From: Planctomycetota bacterium
GTDB lineage: Bacteria > Planctomycetota > Phycisphaerae > Sedimentisphaerales > Anaerobacaceae
Direction of reading: 5' to 3'
DNA length: 64,000 nucleotides
Assembly (NCBI GenBank): GCA_030605475.1
Contig: JAUWIG010000025.1
Span: forward strand, 22,636-86,635
In this document: positions 27,116 to 35,709 of the stretch, piece by piece
How the letters are laid out: every line of letters starts with the position of its first letter
Numbering within the stretch: the stretch's first letter is position 1
Notes under the pieces: model-generated
Databases searched by the model: none
Told to the model about the DNA's origin: nothing
The model's input: the letters and a program-made list of their open reading frames with translations, nothing else
Position numbers and translations under genes: made by a program

Positions 27116-27226
27116 CTGCCTCCCTTCGCAGGTCCTAACCCGAGCAGGTTCGTAGGGTCACCGCAAATCTCATGATTTCTCAGCTTTGGCCCGGCTCGAC
27201 GCCCGGCCTTCAGCTCCCCTGGCGTA
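27116..27226 (-). ncRNA. TPP riboswitch (THI element)
   Basis: The minus strand reads CAGGGGAGC, GCTGAGA, then GACCCTACGAACCTGCTCGG and AGGACCTGCGAAGGGAGGC, which are the conserved blocks of the thiamin pyrophosphate aptamer in order. It lies about 80 nt upstream of thi4 and is followed by a terminator hairpin, so it should repress thi4 when TPP is high. Confidence 0.93.
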
Positions 27227-27249
27227 TCCAAATTTTTTCTCAAACACAT

Positions 27250-27760
27250 TATAATACCGCTCGGCAGCTGCCACAAGAATTTTTTACGTAACTGAGTGTT
27301 TGGTAGTCCGGCACAAAATTGGAAACTGAAAATATGCGGAATTAGGAAAAATTGGGTTTGATTGGGTTTGTTTTCCCGGAGTCCGAAGGTGTGGTTCATT
27401 TTTATAATCCTTTGCGGCAAAGAAGGTTGCATTAGTTTTGTCCTTAAGAAAATTGGGTTTGTTTTGCATAATTTGTCATAATTGATTGATTGGTTAAATG
27501 GTCCTTCGACTCCGCTCAGGATGAAGCATGATTGGTGATTGGTTAATTGTTATACCAGCTTTCGCGGGCACAAGTTGTTAGAAAACCGGTAGCCATGATG
27601 AGGCCCTCCTAATTTACGATTTACGATTTGCGATTTAGCATTCACGAATCAGGGATCTGGGCCTGCGGGCGGGTTATCGTTTGCCTGCTGGCAAACACGT
27701 GGGGATTTTAACATAGTTTCAAACAAAAGTCAAGGGAAAAGGGAAAAAGAGTGGGATTTG
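27250..27760. repeat. Long dispersed repeat, copy A (MQNKPN-type)
   Basis: This gene-free stretch shares segments in the same order with 46900-47240: TTGGGTTTGTTTTGCATAA, TTGATTGATTGGTTAAATGG, GGGTTATCGTTTGCCTGCTG followed by GCAAA, and TTTCAAACAAAAGTCAA. On the minus strand both copies give a short open frame starting MQNKPN, with related later residues (KDYKNE and KYYENE). It also contains CCTTCGACTCCGCTCAGGAT, another dispersed repeat. No gene is supported. Confidence 0.7.
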
Positions 27761-27836
27761 GAAGAGAGCCGGGGAAAAATATCATGGTGAATTTGCAGTT
27801 TTAAATTTCAAATCCTGAATCGTCAATTCAAAATCT

Positions 27837-27897
27837 CAGCTAACGATTAGCTTCAGTCGCGAGCGGTTAGCGAGTCGGCTGCATGGGCTTGTTATGC
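27837..27897 (-). repeat. attC-like recombination site A
   Basis: On the minus strand GCATAACAAGCCCATGCAGC begins a structured site that closes with CGACTGAAGC and GTTAGCT; core sites GCATAAC and GTTAGCT sit at the ends with imperfect inner arms. This matches environmental integron attC sites closely. The stop codon of the adjoining ORF lies inside it, giving the tail NKPMQPTR. Confidence 0.75.
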
Positions 27898-28580
27898 GAT
27901 ATCTCTTCAATTGCATCCATCAGCGCATAAAAGAGAATACTATCTTGTACTCTTGCCTCCGGGTGTGCGAATGAAATTACGTGCTTTCCTTTCGGCCATT
28001 CGAAGTGCCAGATACCTCTCGTTGTCGATTTCCATTCTAGTTTGTTCGCTTCTTCCGAAACCACCCCATGAAACAAATCCCCAGTTCCACAGCAAATCGT
28101 GATATCGGGGTGATAGAAAGAAAGCTGTTTCCTTATTAAGTCACGATCCTGTCGAACAACTTTCCGGAGGGTTTCATATTTTGCTGTATGACCTCCAGGA
28201 GATTTCTTTAAATTTATTGCACAAATCGATCGCAGGTTATCTATTCGAAATTTCAGTGCAATATCTTTTTTCTGTGTAATACTTTTATAGAACGACCAAC
28301 TTGGAATAGTATCCAAATTTCGTATTCCATGAATCCACCTTGATATGTTGTCCAAAGTACGAGATTTCCATCTTTTAAGAGATTTCCCTCCTTCTCGAAG
28401 AAATTGACGTAGATCCCATCCTCCACCGTGGGAATCATTTACCTCCTTTAGAACAAACAATAACTTCACAGCACTTGTAGAATATGCTTCTTCATTCGGC
28501 AGGCCATCTGCGACAAAACCCTGCCTTAATAGCCGCCATTCGTTAAATAGCTCATTTTCCCTTTCCGATATCAATGTCAT
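27867..28580 (-). CDS. Cassette-borne protein of unknown function
   Basis: 237 residues, no family I can name. ISERENELFNEWRLLRQGFV starts a helical N-terminus; KLLFVLKEVND and GGWDLRQFL follow, and later RSICAINLKKSPGGHT, HPDITICCGTGDLFHGV and HVISFAHPEARVQ. The last group, with a Cys-Gly-Thr loop and a conserved-looking His, recalls uracil-DNA-glycosylase-like folds, but this is a weak impression. It ends within an attC-like site and starts after a conserved leader (28591-28625) with a TATAAT box. Gene size and attC context mark it as an integron cassette. Confidence 0.7.
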   Translation of the reverse strand: MTLISERENELFNEWRLLRQGFVADGLPNEEAYSTSAVKLLFVLKEVNDSHGGGWDLRQFLREGGKSLKRWKSRTLDNISRWIHGIRNLDTIPSWSFYKSITQKKDIALKFRIDNLRSICAINLKKSPGGHTAKYETLRKVVRQDRDLIRKQLSFYHPDITICCGTGDLFHGVVSEEANKLEWKSTTRGIWHFEWPKGKHVISFAHPEARVQDSILFYALMDAIEEISHNKPMQPTR

Positions 28581-28590
28581 AGTTCTTTTT

Positions 28591-28625
28591 GCTCCTAACT
28601 ATTTATTATATGGTTTCCGTATAAC
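28591..28625 (-). promoter_or_regulatory. Conserved cassette leader with -10 box, copy 1
   Basis: This 35-bp segment matches 29121-29155 at 32 of 35 positions. On the minus strand it carries GGAAACCATATAAT and TAGTTAGGAGC, that is a perfect TATAAT and an AGGAG ribosome-binding sequence 10 bp before the ATG at 28580; TTGGGA 16 bp upstream of the -10 could be the -35. Confidence 0.6.
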
Positions 28626-28635
28626 ATCCCAAGTG

Positions 28636-29106
28636 TTACGTGTTTATTAACCATGACTGTAATTCGGTTATAAATTCTTTCTCACTAAGCCCAGAAACTT
28701 CTGAGAAAATGCGTTTTTGTATATTATTGAATTTTTGGCCTATTTTACCACCAGACACATATTTTCGTATTGTTTCCGACGGAACGAAAAGTATTCCTAC
28801 ATCTGCGTGAGACTCGCTTGCTATTACCCAACGGAGATTTGACTCAAAATACGCTGGCTTTTTTGAAACAATTTCAGGCTGAAAACCGCCACCACCTCGA
28901 CTTCCAAAGCCAAGTCTCCCATGTGACTTTTGATGGTACTTAACCTCTAAAAAGAATAATGCAGGTTTGGAACCACCCCGGCAAATCAAAATATCGACTG
29001 CCTTCTTATTATTTAGAGCATAGATTTCCTTGTTTTTGGATGAAATATGCTCTGCTATAAGGCGACGGATGTACGCTTCTAGTTCGGCTTCGCTTTCGAA
29101 TAACAT
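28636..29106 (-). CDS. Cassette-borne protein of unknown function
   Basis: 156 residues from the ATG at 29106; a GTG at 29124 is the alternative. KAVDILICRGGSKPALFFLE and VKYHQKSHGR look like a PD-(D/E)XK nuclease-type core (D...E-x-K, in VDILI...FFLEVKYH), which would make it a restriction-endonuclease-fold protein; catalytic activity is inference. The rest (GILFVPSETIRKYVSGGKIG) is not recognised. It lies between two copies of the conserved leader, in an attC-bearing cluster. Confidence 0.65.
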   Translation of the reverse strand: MLFESEAELEAYIRRLIAEHISSKNKEIYALNNKKAVDILICRGGSKPALFFLEVKYHQKSHGRLGFGSRGGGGFQPEIVSKKPAYFESNLRWVIASESHADVGILFVPSETIRKYVSGGKIGQKFNNIQKRIFSEVSGLSEKEFITELQSWLINT

Positions 29107-29120
29107 ATTTCCGCTCTTTA

Positions 29121-29155
29121 GCACCTAACTATTGATTATATGGTTTCCGCATAAC
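29121..29155 (-). promoter_or_regulatory. Conserved cassette leader with -10 box, copy 2
   Basis: Second copy of the 35-bp leader (32/35 identical to 28591-28625), with ACCATATAATCAATAGTTAG on the minus strand. Its end GTTATGC is at the same time the end core site of attC-like site B. Confidence 0.6.
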
Positions 29156-29209
29156 GAAAAGCTCACCGGCGGTGCGGAAGCGGCGTCCGAGTTCAGCCGC
29201 TGGTTCTGT
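29149..29209 (-). repeat. attC-like recombination site B
   Basis: Minus strand: ACAGAACCAGCGGCTGAACT at one end, GTTATGC at the other, with GC-rich inner arms (GGACGCCGC, CACCGCCGGTGAGC). It directly follows the stop of the gene at 29220 and resembles site C in its outer bases. Confidence 0.65.
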
Positions 29210-29219
29210 CTTTCTAATC

Positions 29220-29822
29220 CTAGAAAGGTCGATATCTGTACGAAGTTGGATACTGCCCTTTAATATAGCTAATGAAGTTAATGCCATAGGGAGTTATATG
29301 CACAGTGAGATCCGTATCTTGCCCTTTGTATTCAATGAACCTTACCTCAACAAGAAACGCAAGATAGTCGGCAAACTGTGTTGTCTGCAGGTTCGAGCGG
29401 GACAGAAAATCGTTGTAGAATCCGACGAGATTTACGTACTTCTCACCATCTGTTCCTTTGCCTTGCAAGTACTCAAGTAGGGCCACTTGTGTTCCATATA
29501 TCAAATTGTATGCTCGCTCAAACCAATATCCATTGAGTAGCCTCTGATACTCCGTTATGACTTTCTTTGGGTTCTCTTTCACATATCTTTCCACTTCATC
29601 CGGTGTTTGGAATGACTCGGATTGCTGGGCTTCTTTGCGTTGTTCTGAGGGAGTGGCCGCTTCAACGCGAACCCCGTAGGCTTCACCTCGGACGATGCGC
29701 CGAAAGAAATCAGAGATCGGCTCTCTGAATGTCCTGATGAAGAGAATACCCAGCACGAATACAGCCATAGGCCACGATATTACGATTTTGGCGAAATCCA
29801 AAATAAGGTGTGCAACTTGCAT
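29220..29822 (-). CDS. Cassette-borne membrane-anchored protein of unknown function
   Basis: 200 residues. An N-terminal membrane segment (IVISWPMAVFVLGILFI) is followed by IRTFREPISDFFRRIVRGEA, a juxtamembrane motif seen in many unrelated small membrane proteins, and a helical cytoplasmic part ending with KGQDTDLTVHITPYGINFIS. No enzyme motif. It lies between attC-like sites B and C. Confidence 0.65.
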   Translation of the reverse strand: MQVAHLILDFAKIVISWPMAVFVLGILFIRTFREPISDFFRRIVRGEAYGVRVEAATPSEQRKEAQQSESFQTPDEVERYVKENPKKVITEYQRLLNGYWFERAYNLIYGTQVALLEYLQGKGTDGEKYVNLVGFYNDFLSRSNLQTTQFADYLAFLVEVRFIEYKGQDTDLTVHITPYGINFISYIKGQYPTSYRYRPF

Positions 29823-29850
29823 GATTTTTTCCTTCGCTACCTTTCACTAC

Positions 29851-29922
29851 ACAGAACGTTGCGACTCAGCGGCCATCCTTCGCCGTTGGCTTTGGAGGGG
29901 CGCGTTCAACCGCTGGTTCTGC
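29851..29922 (-). repeat. attC-like recombination site C
   Basis: Minus strand: GCAGAACCAGCGGTTGAACG then a GC-rich middle and CCGCTGAGTCGCAACGTTCT. The inverted arms CAGCGGTTGAACGCG and CCGCTGAGTCGCAACG with GTTCTGT core are of attC type. It borders the third cassette gene on its 5' side. Confidence 0.65.
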
Positions 29923-30047
29923 AACATCTTTTCTTAATCACAAGTCTAAATGCAACCGTGTCTTTTGTCAAGGGAGGGTGGGGGGAGAGAATATCAAATA
30001 TCAAGGTTTTTTGCGGTTCTGCTAATAAAGATACAGCCGTTCATTGA

Positions 30048-30235
30048 CCCCATTAGAGTAAACCCCGTTAGAAAGCTCATGTGGGGCTTTAAACCTTCAC
30101 CCCGTTAGAAATAATTTTTCTAACGGGGCAAGCCTTCACTATGTATTTTTTACCCCGCCCAAAGGGCGGAGCATTCTTTCTAACGGGGTAAACTCCCGAT
30201 GAGAAGACTCGGGGGCAGGCGACACTCTAACGGGG
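30048..30235. repeat. Nested cluster of type-1 palindromic elements
   Basis: Six ends are present. Outer pair: CCCCATTAGAGT at 30048 with ACTCTAACGGGG ending 30235. Middle pair: CCCCGTTAGAAAG at 30063 with CTTTCTAACGGGG ending 30188, flanked by the direct repeat TAAA on both sides. Inner pair: CCCCGTTAGAAA at 30100 with TTTCTAACGGGG ending 30128. In each pair the bases just inside the ends are also complementary, so the pairs belong together and the elements are nested. The gap 29923-30334 holds no gene. Confidence 0.85.
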
Positions 30236-30334
30236 CAAGCACCGAGATTGATTATTTTGGATTGAGATTGACAATTAGAAAATGTTGGCCTATGATAGAT
30301 ATGTTAACAGGAGCTTGTAAGGACAGCATAAGTT

Positions 30335-33300
30335 ATGCCAAGTAAAGGATTTACCCCATTAGAAAACAAGAGGAAAAAGTCTCTAACGGGGTTTACGCAT
30401 CTTCATCTGCACAGCCAATATTCGCTTCTCGATGGTGCAATAGCCTTCGATAAATTGCTCAAACGCTGCAAAGAGCTACAAATGGACGCTGTAGCTGTTA
30501 CCGACCATGGAAATCTGTTCGGCGCCATCGAATTTTATACAAAAGCGCTGGCTGCCCATATCAAGCCAATCATCGGTATCGAAGCGTATATCGCCCCTCG
30601 CAGCAGATTCGACAAACGAAAAAGCTCTATCGGCGATGCCGCAGACCATTTGATACTTTTGGCCGAAAACAATACCGGCTATCAAAATCTGCTAAAGCTG
30701 GCAAGTGTGGGGTTCACCGAGGGATTCTACTATCGCCCCAGGATTGACAAGGAAATCCTCGCCGAGCTAAACGAAGGTTTGCTTGCCACCTCTGCCTGTC
30801 TCAAAGGCGAGCTTGCCTCATTGCTGGCTAAAGGTGACGAAAAGGCAGCGGTAGCCGCCACAGAAAGTTACGTAAAGATATTCGGTCCCGACCGATTCTT
30901 CATCGAAATCCAAAACCACGAAGATAATGACAAAGACGTCCGACAGGCACTGATAAATCTTGCCAAAAAAATGGGCCTGCCATTGGTCGCAACCAACGAT
31001 GTGCACTTTTTGGAAGAGGACGACCACGAGGCGCACAATTGCTTATGCTGCATAAGTACCGGCAAAAACGCTGACGACCCTAACAGAATGATATATCCAA
31101 AAGGCGCTTTTTTAAAAAGTCCTGAGCAAATGCGACAGCTTTTTGCCGATGTCAGCGAAGCTTGCGATAATACGTTGGCTATTGCCGAACGCTGTAACGT
31201 GAAGCTTGACTTAAAGAGGCGCCACGCACCCAGCTTCAAACCTGCCGACGGCACAACCGCCGAAGAGCTTTTAACCAAACTCTGTTATGAAAAAGTAAAA
31301 CAAAAATACGGCAAAATTACCGACCAAATAAAAGCCAGACTCGACAGGGAACTTGACGTAATCGAATCGAAAGGCTTTGCCAGCTATTTTCTTATCGTCT
31401 GGGACCTTTGCAACTACGCACATAAAAACAATATTCCCGTAGGCGCCAGAGGCAGCGGCGTAGGCACACTCGTCGGATACTGCCTCGGATTGTGCGATAT
31501 TGACCCTGTTCGGTACGACTTGCTTTTCGAGCGATTTATGGACCCGCAGCGCAACGAAATGCCCGATATTGATATCGATATCTGTCAAACCAGCCGACCA
31601 AAAATCATCGACTATGTTAGGCAAAAATACGGCCACGTTGCACAAATCATAACTTTCGGAACAATGAAAGCCAGGGCCGTTATCCGTGACATCTGCCGGG
31701 TGCTCGGCGTACCTCTGAGCGAGGCCGATAGGTTAGCCAAACTTGTCCCCGAATCTCTCGATATGACACTCGATAAAGCCTTAAATACCGAGCCGCAGTT
31801 AAAGCAGGCTTACGAACAAAACGAACAGACCAGAAAAGTAATCGACATCTGCAAAAGGCTCGAAGGCCTTGCCCGCCATGCATCGGTGCATGCCGCCGGC
31901 GTCGTCATCGCTGATGAGCCATTGACTAATTTCGTACCCCTCTATAAAGCAGCCGGCTCAGACGATGTCATAACCCAATACGAAGGGCCTATGGTTGAAA
32001 AAGTCGGCCTGCTGAAGATGGACTTTCTGGGCCTGAAAACCCTCAGCGTATTAGAGCGGGCTCGTCAGCTGGTCAAGGAGAACCACGGACAGGATATTGA
32101 CCTGGGAAAAATCGATACTACCGACCCCAAGGTTTTCCAGCTTTTCTCCAGCGGCAGAACAAAAGGTGTTTTTCAATTCGAGTCCGGTGGTATGCAGGAC
32201 TTACTAATGAAGATGAAGCCCGACCGAATCGAAGACCTCATCGCCGCAAATGCCCTCTATCGTCCCGGCCCTATGATTTTAATCCCGGATTACATCGACC
32301 GCAAACACGGGGCAAAATGGCACCTGCCGCACCCGATTATGACCGAAGTACTCAACGAAACCTACGGCATTATGGTCTATCAGGAACAGGTGATGCGCAT
32401 CTGTAATCGACTTGGCGATATCCCGCTGCGTGAAGCCTACGCCCTGATTAAGGCGATAAGCAAAAAGAAAGCCAGAATCATAGCAAAGGAAAAGGAAAGA
32501 TTCATAGCCGGCTGCGTCGATAAAGGGCTAACCGAAACCCAGGCCCGGCAGATTTTCGAACTTATCGAGCGCTTTGCCGGCTATGGCTTCAATAAGAGCC
32601 ATTCAACGCGTTACGCTTTCATCGCATACCAGACCGCCTATATGAAGGCACACTGGCCCATCGAGTTTATGGCTGCGGTGCTGACTTATGAAATGGGCAA
32701 CACCGACAAGGTCGTCGATTACATCGCCGAGTGTGGAAAAATGGGCATTGAGGTTCTGGCACCGGACATCAACGAAAGCGGAGTTGATTTTACACCTCTT
32801 TACAAAGGCCACGGTGAAGACAAAAAGGGGGTAATACGTTTCGGGCTTGCCGCAGTCAAAGGGGTCGGCGAAAAGGCCGTCGAACAAATCATTGCTGCCC
32901 GCGAAAGAATCGGCCGATTCCAAAGCTTGTTTCATTTCTGCGAGAACGTCGATTTAAGGGCTGCCAACAAACAGGTCATCGAAGCCCTCATAAAAGCCGG
33001 CGCCTTCGACAAGCTCGGCGGAAACCGCGCCCAGATGATGGCCGGGCTGGAGAAAGCAATGCAAATCGGCGCAAGCTTACAGGCCGACAAACAAAACGGC
33101 CAAATGAACTTCTTCGGCCAAATGGAAAAAGAAGAGGATTACTCAAAAGACGCACAGAGTCTGCCCAACGTTGCACCCTGGCCCGAACCTATGATGCTCT
33201 CTTTCGAAAAACAGGTTCTCGGCTTCTATGTGACCAGCAATCCGTTAAGCCATCACGCTGAGACAATAAACTTTTATTCCACACTCGACACATCGCAATT

Positions 33301-33829
33301 AGCCAATTTTAGCCAGGATAAGCAAATCGTCATCGGCGGAATGATAAGCAAGAAGCGATACCACATCACCCAAAGGGGCCGAAATGCCGGCTCAAAAATG
33401 GCAGTCTTTATCCTCGAAGATTTGCAGGGCTCGGTCGAAGTGGTACTGTTCCCAGATGTGCTGAATAGATATGGCGATTTGTTAGTCGAAGAAGGGACAG
33501 TTTTTGTAAAGGGAAAACTCGATTACAGAAGAGAAAAACCCAACATTATTGCCGTCGAGCTGATAGCTCTGGACGAAGTAACTGAAAAATTAGCTGCCAA
33601 GGTCAAAATTCGACTGAATGCCGAAGACATCACTAAAGAAAAGATAGCGACTATAAAGAGCATCTGCCAGCACCACAGAGGCAGAAGCCCTATTTATGTA
33701 GCGGTAAGAACCAACAAAGGCAGAGTTTACGCAAAAGCTGACAGGGACTTATCCGTCAACCCGGATATAGATTTTTGTCGGGAAATGAAACAACTTGTCG
33801 GCCCGGATAATTTCCAACTCGCAAGATAA
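30335..33829 (+). CDS. dnaE: DNA polymerase III alpha subunit
   Basis: 1164 residues, the DnaE1 type. The PHP domain opens with THLHLHSQYSLLDGAI (21-36); palm residues PDIDIDI (about 409-415) carry the catalytic aspartates; GVGTLVGYCLG, YGIMVYQEQVMRI and GYGFNKSHSTRYAFIAYQTA are polymerase signatures; a helix-hairpin-helix (VKGVGEKAVEQI) and an OB-fold (VIGGMISKKRYHITQRGRNA) follow. It is the replicative polymerase. Residues 6-20 (FTPLENKRKKSLTGF) are an in-frame palindromic element placed between the start and the PHP domain. tmk, holB and a RicT gene follow on the same strand. Confidence 0.97.
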   Translation: MPSKGFTPLENKRKKSLTGFTHLHLHSQYSLLDGAIAFDKLLKRCKELQMDAVAVTDHGNLFGAIEFYTKALAAHIKPIIGIEAYIAPRSRFDKRKSSIGDAADHLILLAENNTGYQNLLKLASVGFTEGFYYRPRIDKEILAELNEGLLATSACLKGELASLLAKGDEKAAVAATESYVKIFGPDRFFIEIQNHEDNDKDVRQALINLAKKMGLPLVATNDVHFLEEDDHEAHNCLCCISTGKNADDPNRMIYPKGAFLKSPEQMRQLFADVSEACDNTLAIAERCNVKLDLKRRHAPSFKPADGTTAEELLTKLCYEKVKQKYGKITDQIKARLDRELDVIESKGFASYFLIVWDLCNYAHKNNIPVGARGSGVGTLVGYCLGLCDIDPVRYDLLFERFMDPQRNEMPDIDIDICQTSRPKIIDYVRQKYGHVAQIITFGTMKARAVIRDICRVLGVPLSEADRLAKLVPESLDMTLDKALNTEPQLKQAYEQNEQTRKVIDICKRLEGLARHASVHAAGVVIADEPLTNFVPLYKAAGSDDVITQYEGPMVEKVGLLKMDFLGLKTLSVLERARQLVKENHGQDIDLGKIDTTDPKVFQLFSSGRTKGVFQFESGGMQDLLMKMKPDRIEDLIAANALYRPGPMILIPDYIDRKHGAKWHLPHPIMTEVLNETYGIMVYQEQVMRICNRLGDIPLREAYALIKAISKKKARIIAKEKERFIAGCVDKGLTETQARQIFELIERFAGYGFNKSHSTRYAFIAYQTAYMKAHWPIEFMAAVLTYEMGNTDKVVDYIAECGKMGIEVLAPDINESGVDFTPLYKGHGEDKKGVIRFGLAAVKGVGEKAVEQIIAARERIGRFQSLFHFCENVDLRAANKQVIEALIKAGAFDKLGGNRAQMMAGLEKAMQIGASLQADKQNGQMNFFGQMEKEEDYSKDAQSLPNVAPWPEPMMLSFEKQVLGFYVTSNPLSHHAETINFYSTLDTSQLANFSQDKQIVIGGMISKKRYHITQRGRNAGSKMAVFILEDLQGSVEVVLFPDVLNRYGDLLVEEGTVFVKGKLDYRREKPNIIAVELIALDEVTEKLAAKVKIRLNAEDITKEKIATIKSICQHHRGRSPIYVAVRTNKGRVYAKADRDLSVNPDIDFCREMKQLVGPDNFQLAR
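30354..30391. repeat. Type-1 palindromic element in the dnaE 5' coding region (38 bp)
   Basis: CCCCATTAGA and TCTAACGGGG form the ends; the element is flanked on both sides by TTTA (30350-30353 and 30392-30395). 38 + 4 = 42 bp, 14 codons. It is read in the frame giving PLE at the left end and LTG at the right end. Confidence 0.9.
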
Positions 33830-33902
33830 GGATTTCAGGTGTAATAATAGGACCTGCCGTGTTGACAGTTACAATTTTCAAGGATTAAAAGAGAAAACAC
33901 TT

Positions 33903-34520
33903 TTGGAAAACAAATTTTCAGGCAAATTCATCGTTCTTGACGGGCCGGACGGCTGCGGAAAGAGTACGCAATGTGCCCTGCTTGGGCAGTGGCTTGCCCA
34001 AAACGGTGTCGACATTGAAATCTTTCGGGACCCCGGCGGAACCGCTATCGGCGAGAAGATTCGGCAAATCCTGCTAAACCCCGAACATATCGCAATGAGC
34101 ACAGCAACAGAAGTACTGCTCTATATGGCGGCAAGAGTACAACTGTGGGCGGAAAAAATAGCACCGGCCCTTAAAGAAAATAAAAGCGTCATTCTCGATA
34201 GATGGCTGTCAAGCACCTGCGCCTATCAGGGCCACGCCGGTGGGTTCGGTATGGAAAAGATTATTAAAATCGCGACGGATTCCCTTGAAAAGCCCTGGCC
34301 GGATTTAACTATCATACTCGATGTCGATTTGGAAACTGGTGCTAATCGTCTCTCCAGCCAGCCCGACAGAATAGAAGCAAAGCCGCGCGAATATCACCAA
34401 AAGGTTCGTGAGGGATTTTTAGAACTGGCTAAAGGGCGCGAGAGTTTTGTGGTAGTCGATGCCACCGGTGATATTGAAACGGTTCACAAAAAGGTAATAG
34501 AAGTAGTCGAAAAAATTTGA
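33903..34520 (+). CDS. tmk: Thymidylate kinase
   Basis: 205 residues. FIVLDGPDGCGKSTQ is the P-loop; DPGGTAIGEKIRQIL, the DR motif LDRWLSSTCAYQGHA, and ILDVDLETGANRL with the C-terminal half complete the enzyme that converts dTMP to dTDP. The frame is open back to 33795, inside dnaE, but those residues are not Tmk-like; a TTG at 33903 gives MENKFSGKFIVLDG. The start is therefore tentative. The order dnaE-tmk-holB-ricT makes a replication cluster. Confidence 0.9.
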   Translation: MENKFSGKFIVLDGPDGCGKSTQCALLGQWLAQNGVDIEIFRDPGGTAIGEKIRQILLNPEHIAMSTATEVLLYMAARVQLWAEKIAPALKENKSVILDRWLSSTCAYQGHAGGFGMEKIIKIATDSLEKPWPDLTIILDVDLETGANRLSSQPDRIEAKPREYHQKVREGFLELAKGRESFVVVDATGDIETVHKKVIEVVEKI

Positions 34521-34552
34521 ACTCTCTGTGCCCTCTGCGGCTAATTTATATT

Positions 34553-35668
34553 ATGTCAATTAAAGAAATTTTCTGTCAGGATAAAGCGATTTCTATTTTG
34601 CAACGTGCTTTTGCCGCGGACAAAATGCCGCACGCATATATCTTTGCCGGCGCCGAAGGCGTCGGCAAATTCAAGACCGCCCGCGAATGGGCCAAACTGC
34701 TGCTTTGCAAAAACCCAGTTATAGAAAAAACAGAAGAAACCGACTTCGCCGACAGCTGCGGCTCGTGCGAATCCTGCCGATTGTTCAAAGCCGGCTCACA
34801 TCCGGACTTCAATATCGTGTATAAGGAACTACGCGAATTTACCAGAGACGGCAAGGGCAAACCTCCGCCCATCGAATTCCCGGTCGATGTCGTTCGAGAG
34901 TTCCTAATCGAGAAAGTTTCAACTAAGCCAACCCTATCGCAAAGGAAGGTCTTCGTCCTTGGCGAAGGCGAAAAGCTAAACATCGAATCTCAGAACTGCC
35001 TGCTCAAAGTCCTCGAAGAGCCGCCTGAATACTGCACAATTATTCTGCTCTGCACCCGGCTGGAAAAACTTCTTCCCACCACCAAATCAAGATGCCAGGT
35101 AATACGTTTCGGCCCAATAGACGAAGAGAAAATAGTCGGCAGACTAAAAGAGATGGGTATCGAGCAAACCCAGGCCCAATATTTTGCGCGTCTGGCCCAG
35201 GGCAGCTTAGGACTGGCTTGTCAGTGGGCCAAGCTTGACCTAAATCTTTACGATACCAAGAAAGAGCTGATAAACTCTCTTTCAACCCTTGAATACGCCG
35301 ATGCCCTGTACCTGGCCCAGCGGCTCTTGGACGAAACGAAAGAAATCGCCGCCATCTGGCTCAGGCTTGAAACAGGTACCAGCAAAACAGACATCAATCG
35401 AAGAGTTGCAAAAACCCTTGTGCAAATAATCATATCAGCCCTGCACGATGCAATGAAACTAAATATCACAGGAGGTGAAGGCCTTATCAATTTCGACCAA
35501 AAAGGGCAAATAAAAAAGTTAGCTGAGCGTTTCGACCTCGAGCAGTCGGCAGAAAAAATCGCCGATGCCTACAAAACGCTGCGTTGGATTGACTCCAACG
35601 TTAATGAAAAGCTTATTTTCGAGCAGCTATTGTTAAATCTCGCTGTTTCTGATAAAATAGGGATTTAA
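34553..35668 (+). CDS. holB: DNA polymerase III delta-prime subunit
   Basis: 371 residues from the ATG at 34553. MPHAYIFAGAEGVGKFKTAR is the modified P-loop, CGSCESCRLF the zinc site (three of the four Cys close together), HPDFNIVY the following strand, and NCLLKVLEEPPEYCTIILLC plus TTKSRCQVIRF the clamp-loader core with the SRC motif. Part of the clamp loader together with DnaX. It lies 33 bp after tmk; the spacer CTCTGTGCCCTCTGCGGC belongs to a dispersed repeat. Confidence 0.88.
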   Translation: MSIKEIFCQDKAISILQRAFAADKMPHAYIFAGAEGVGKFKTAREWAKLLLCKNPVIEKTEETDFADSCGSCESCRLFKAGSHPDFNIVYKELREFTRDGKGKPPPIEFPVDVVREFLIEKVSTKPTLSQRKVFVLGEGEKLNIESQNCLLKVLEEPPEYCTIILLCTRLEKLLPTTKSRCQVIRFGPIDEEKIVGRLKEMGIEQTQAQYFARLAQGSLGLACQWAKLDLNLYDTKKELINSLSTLEYADALYLAQRLLDETKEIAAIWLRLETGTSKTDINRRVAKTLVQIIISALHDAMKLNITGGEGLINFDQKGQIKKLAERFDLEQSAEKIADAYKTLRWIDSNVNEKLIFEQLLLNLAVSDKIGI

Positions 35669-35709
35669 CAATAGCAATGCTAACGCACATATTGATGTAG
35701 GTGATTAAA

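Noticed and set aside
27112..27432. Minus-strand frames through the thi4 upstream region
   Set aside because: They run through the TPP aptamer and terminator, which explain the conserved sequence better.
27483..27700. Insertion sequence with terminal repeats
   Set aside because: Only dispersed repeat words are present; no transposase frame of any length lies in the region.
29172..29480. Plus-strand frame over the cassette region
   Set aside because: Shadow of the minus-strand membrane protein gene and attC-like site B.
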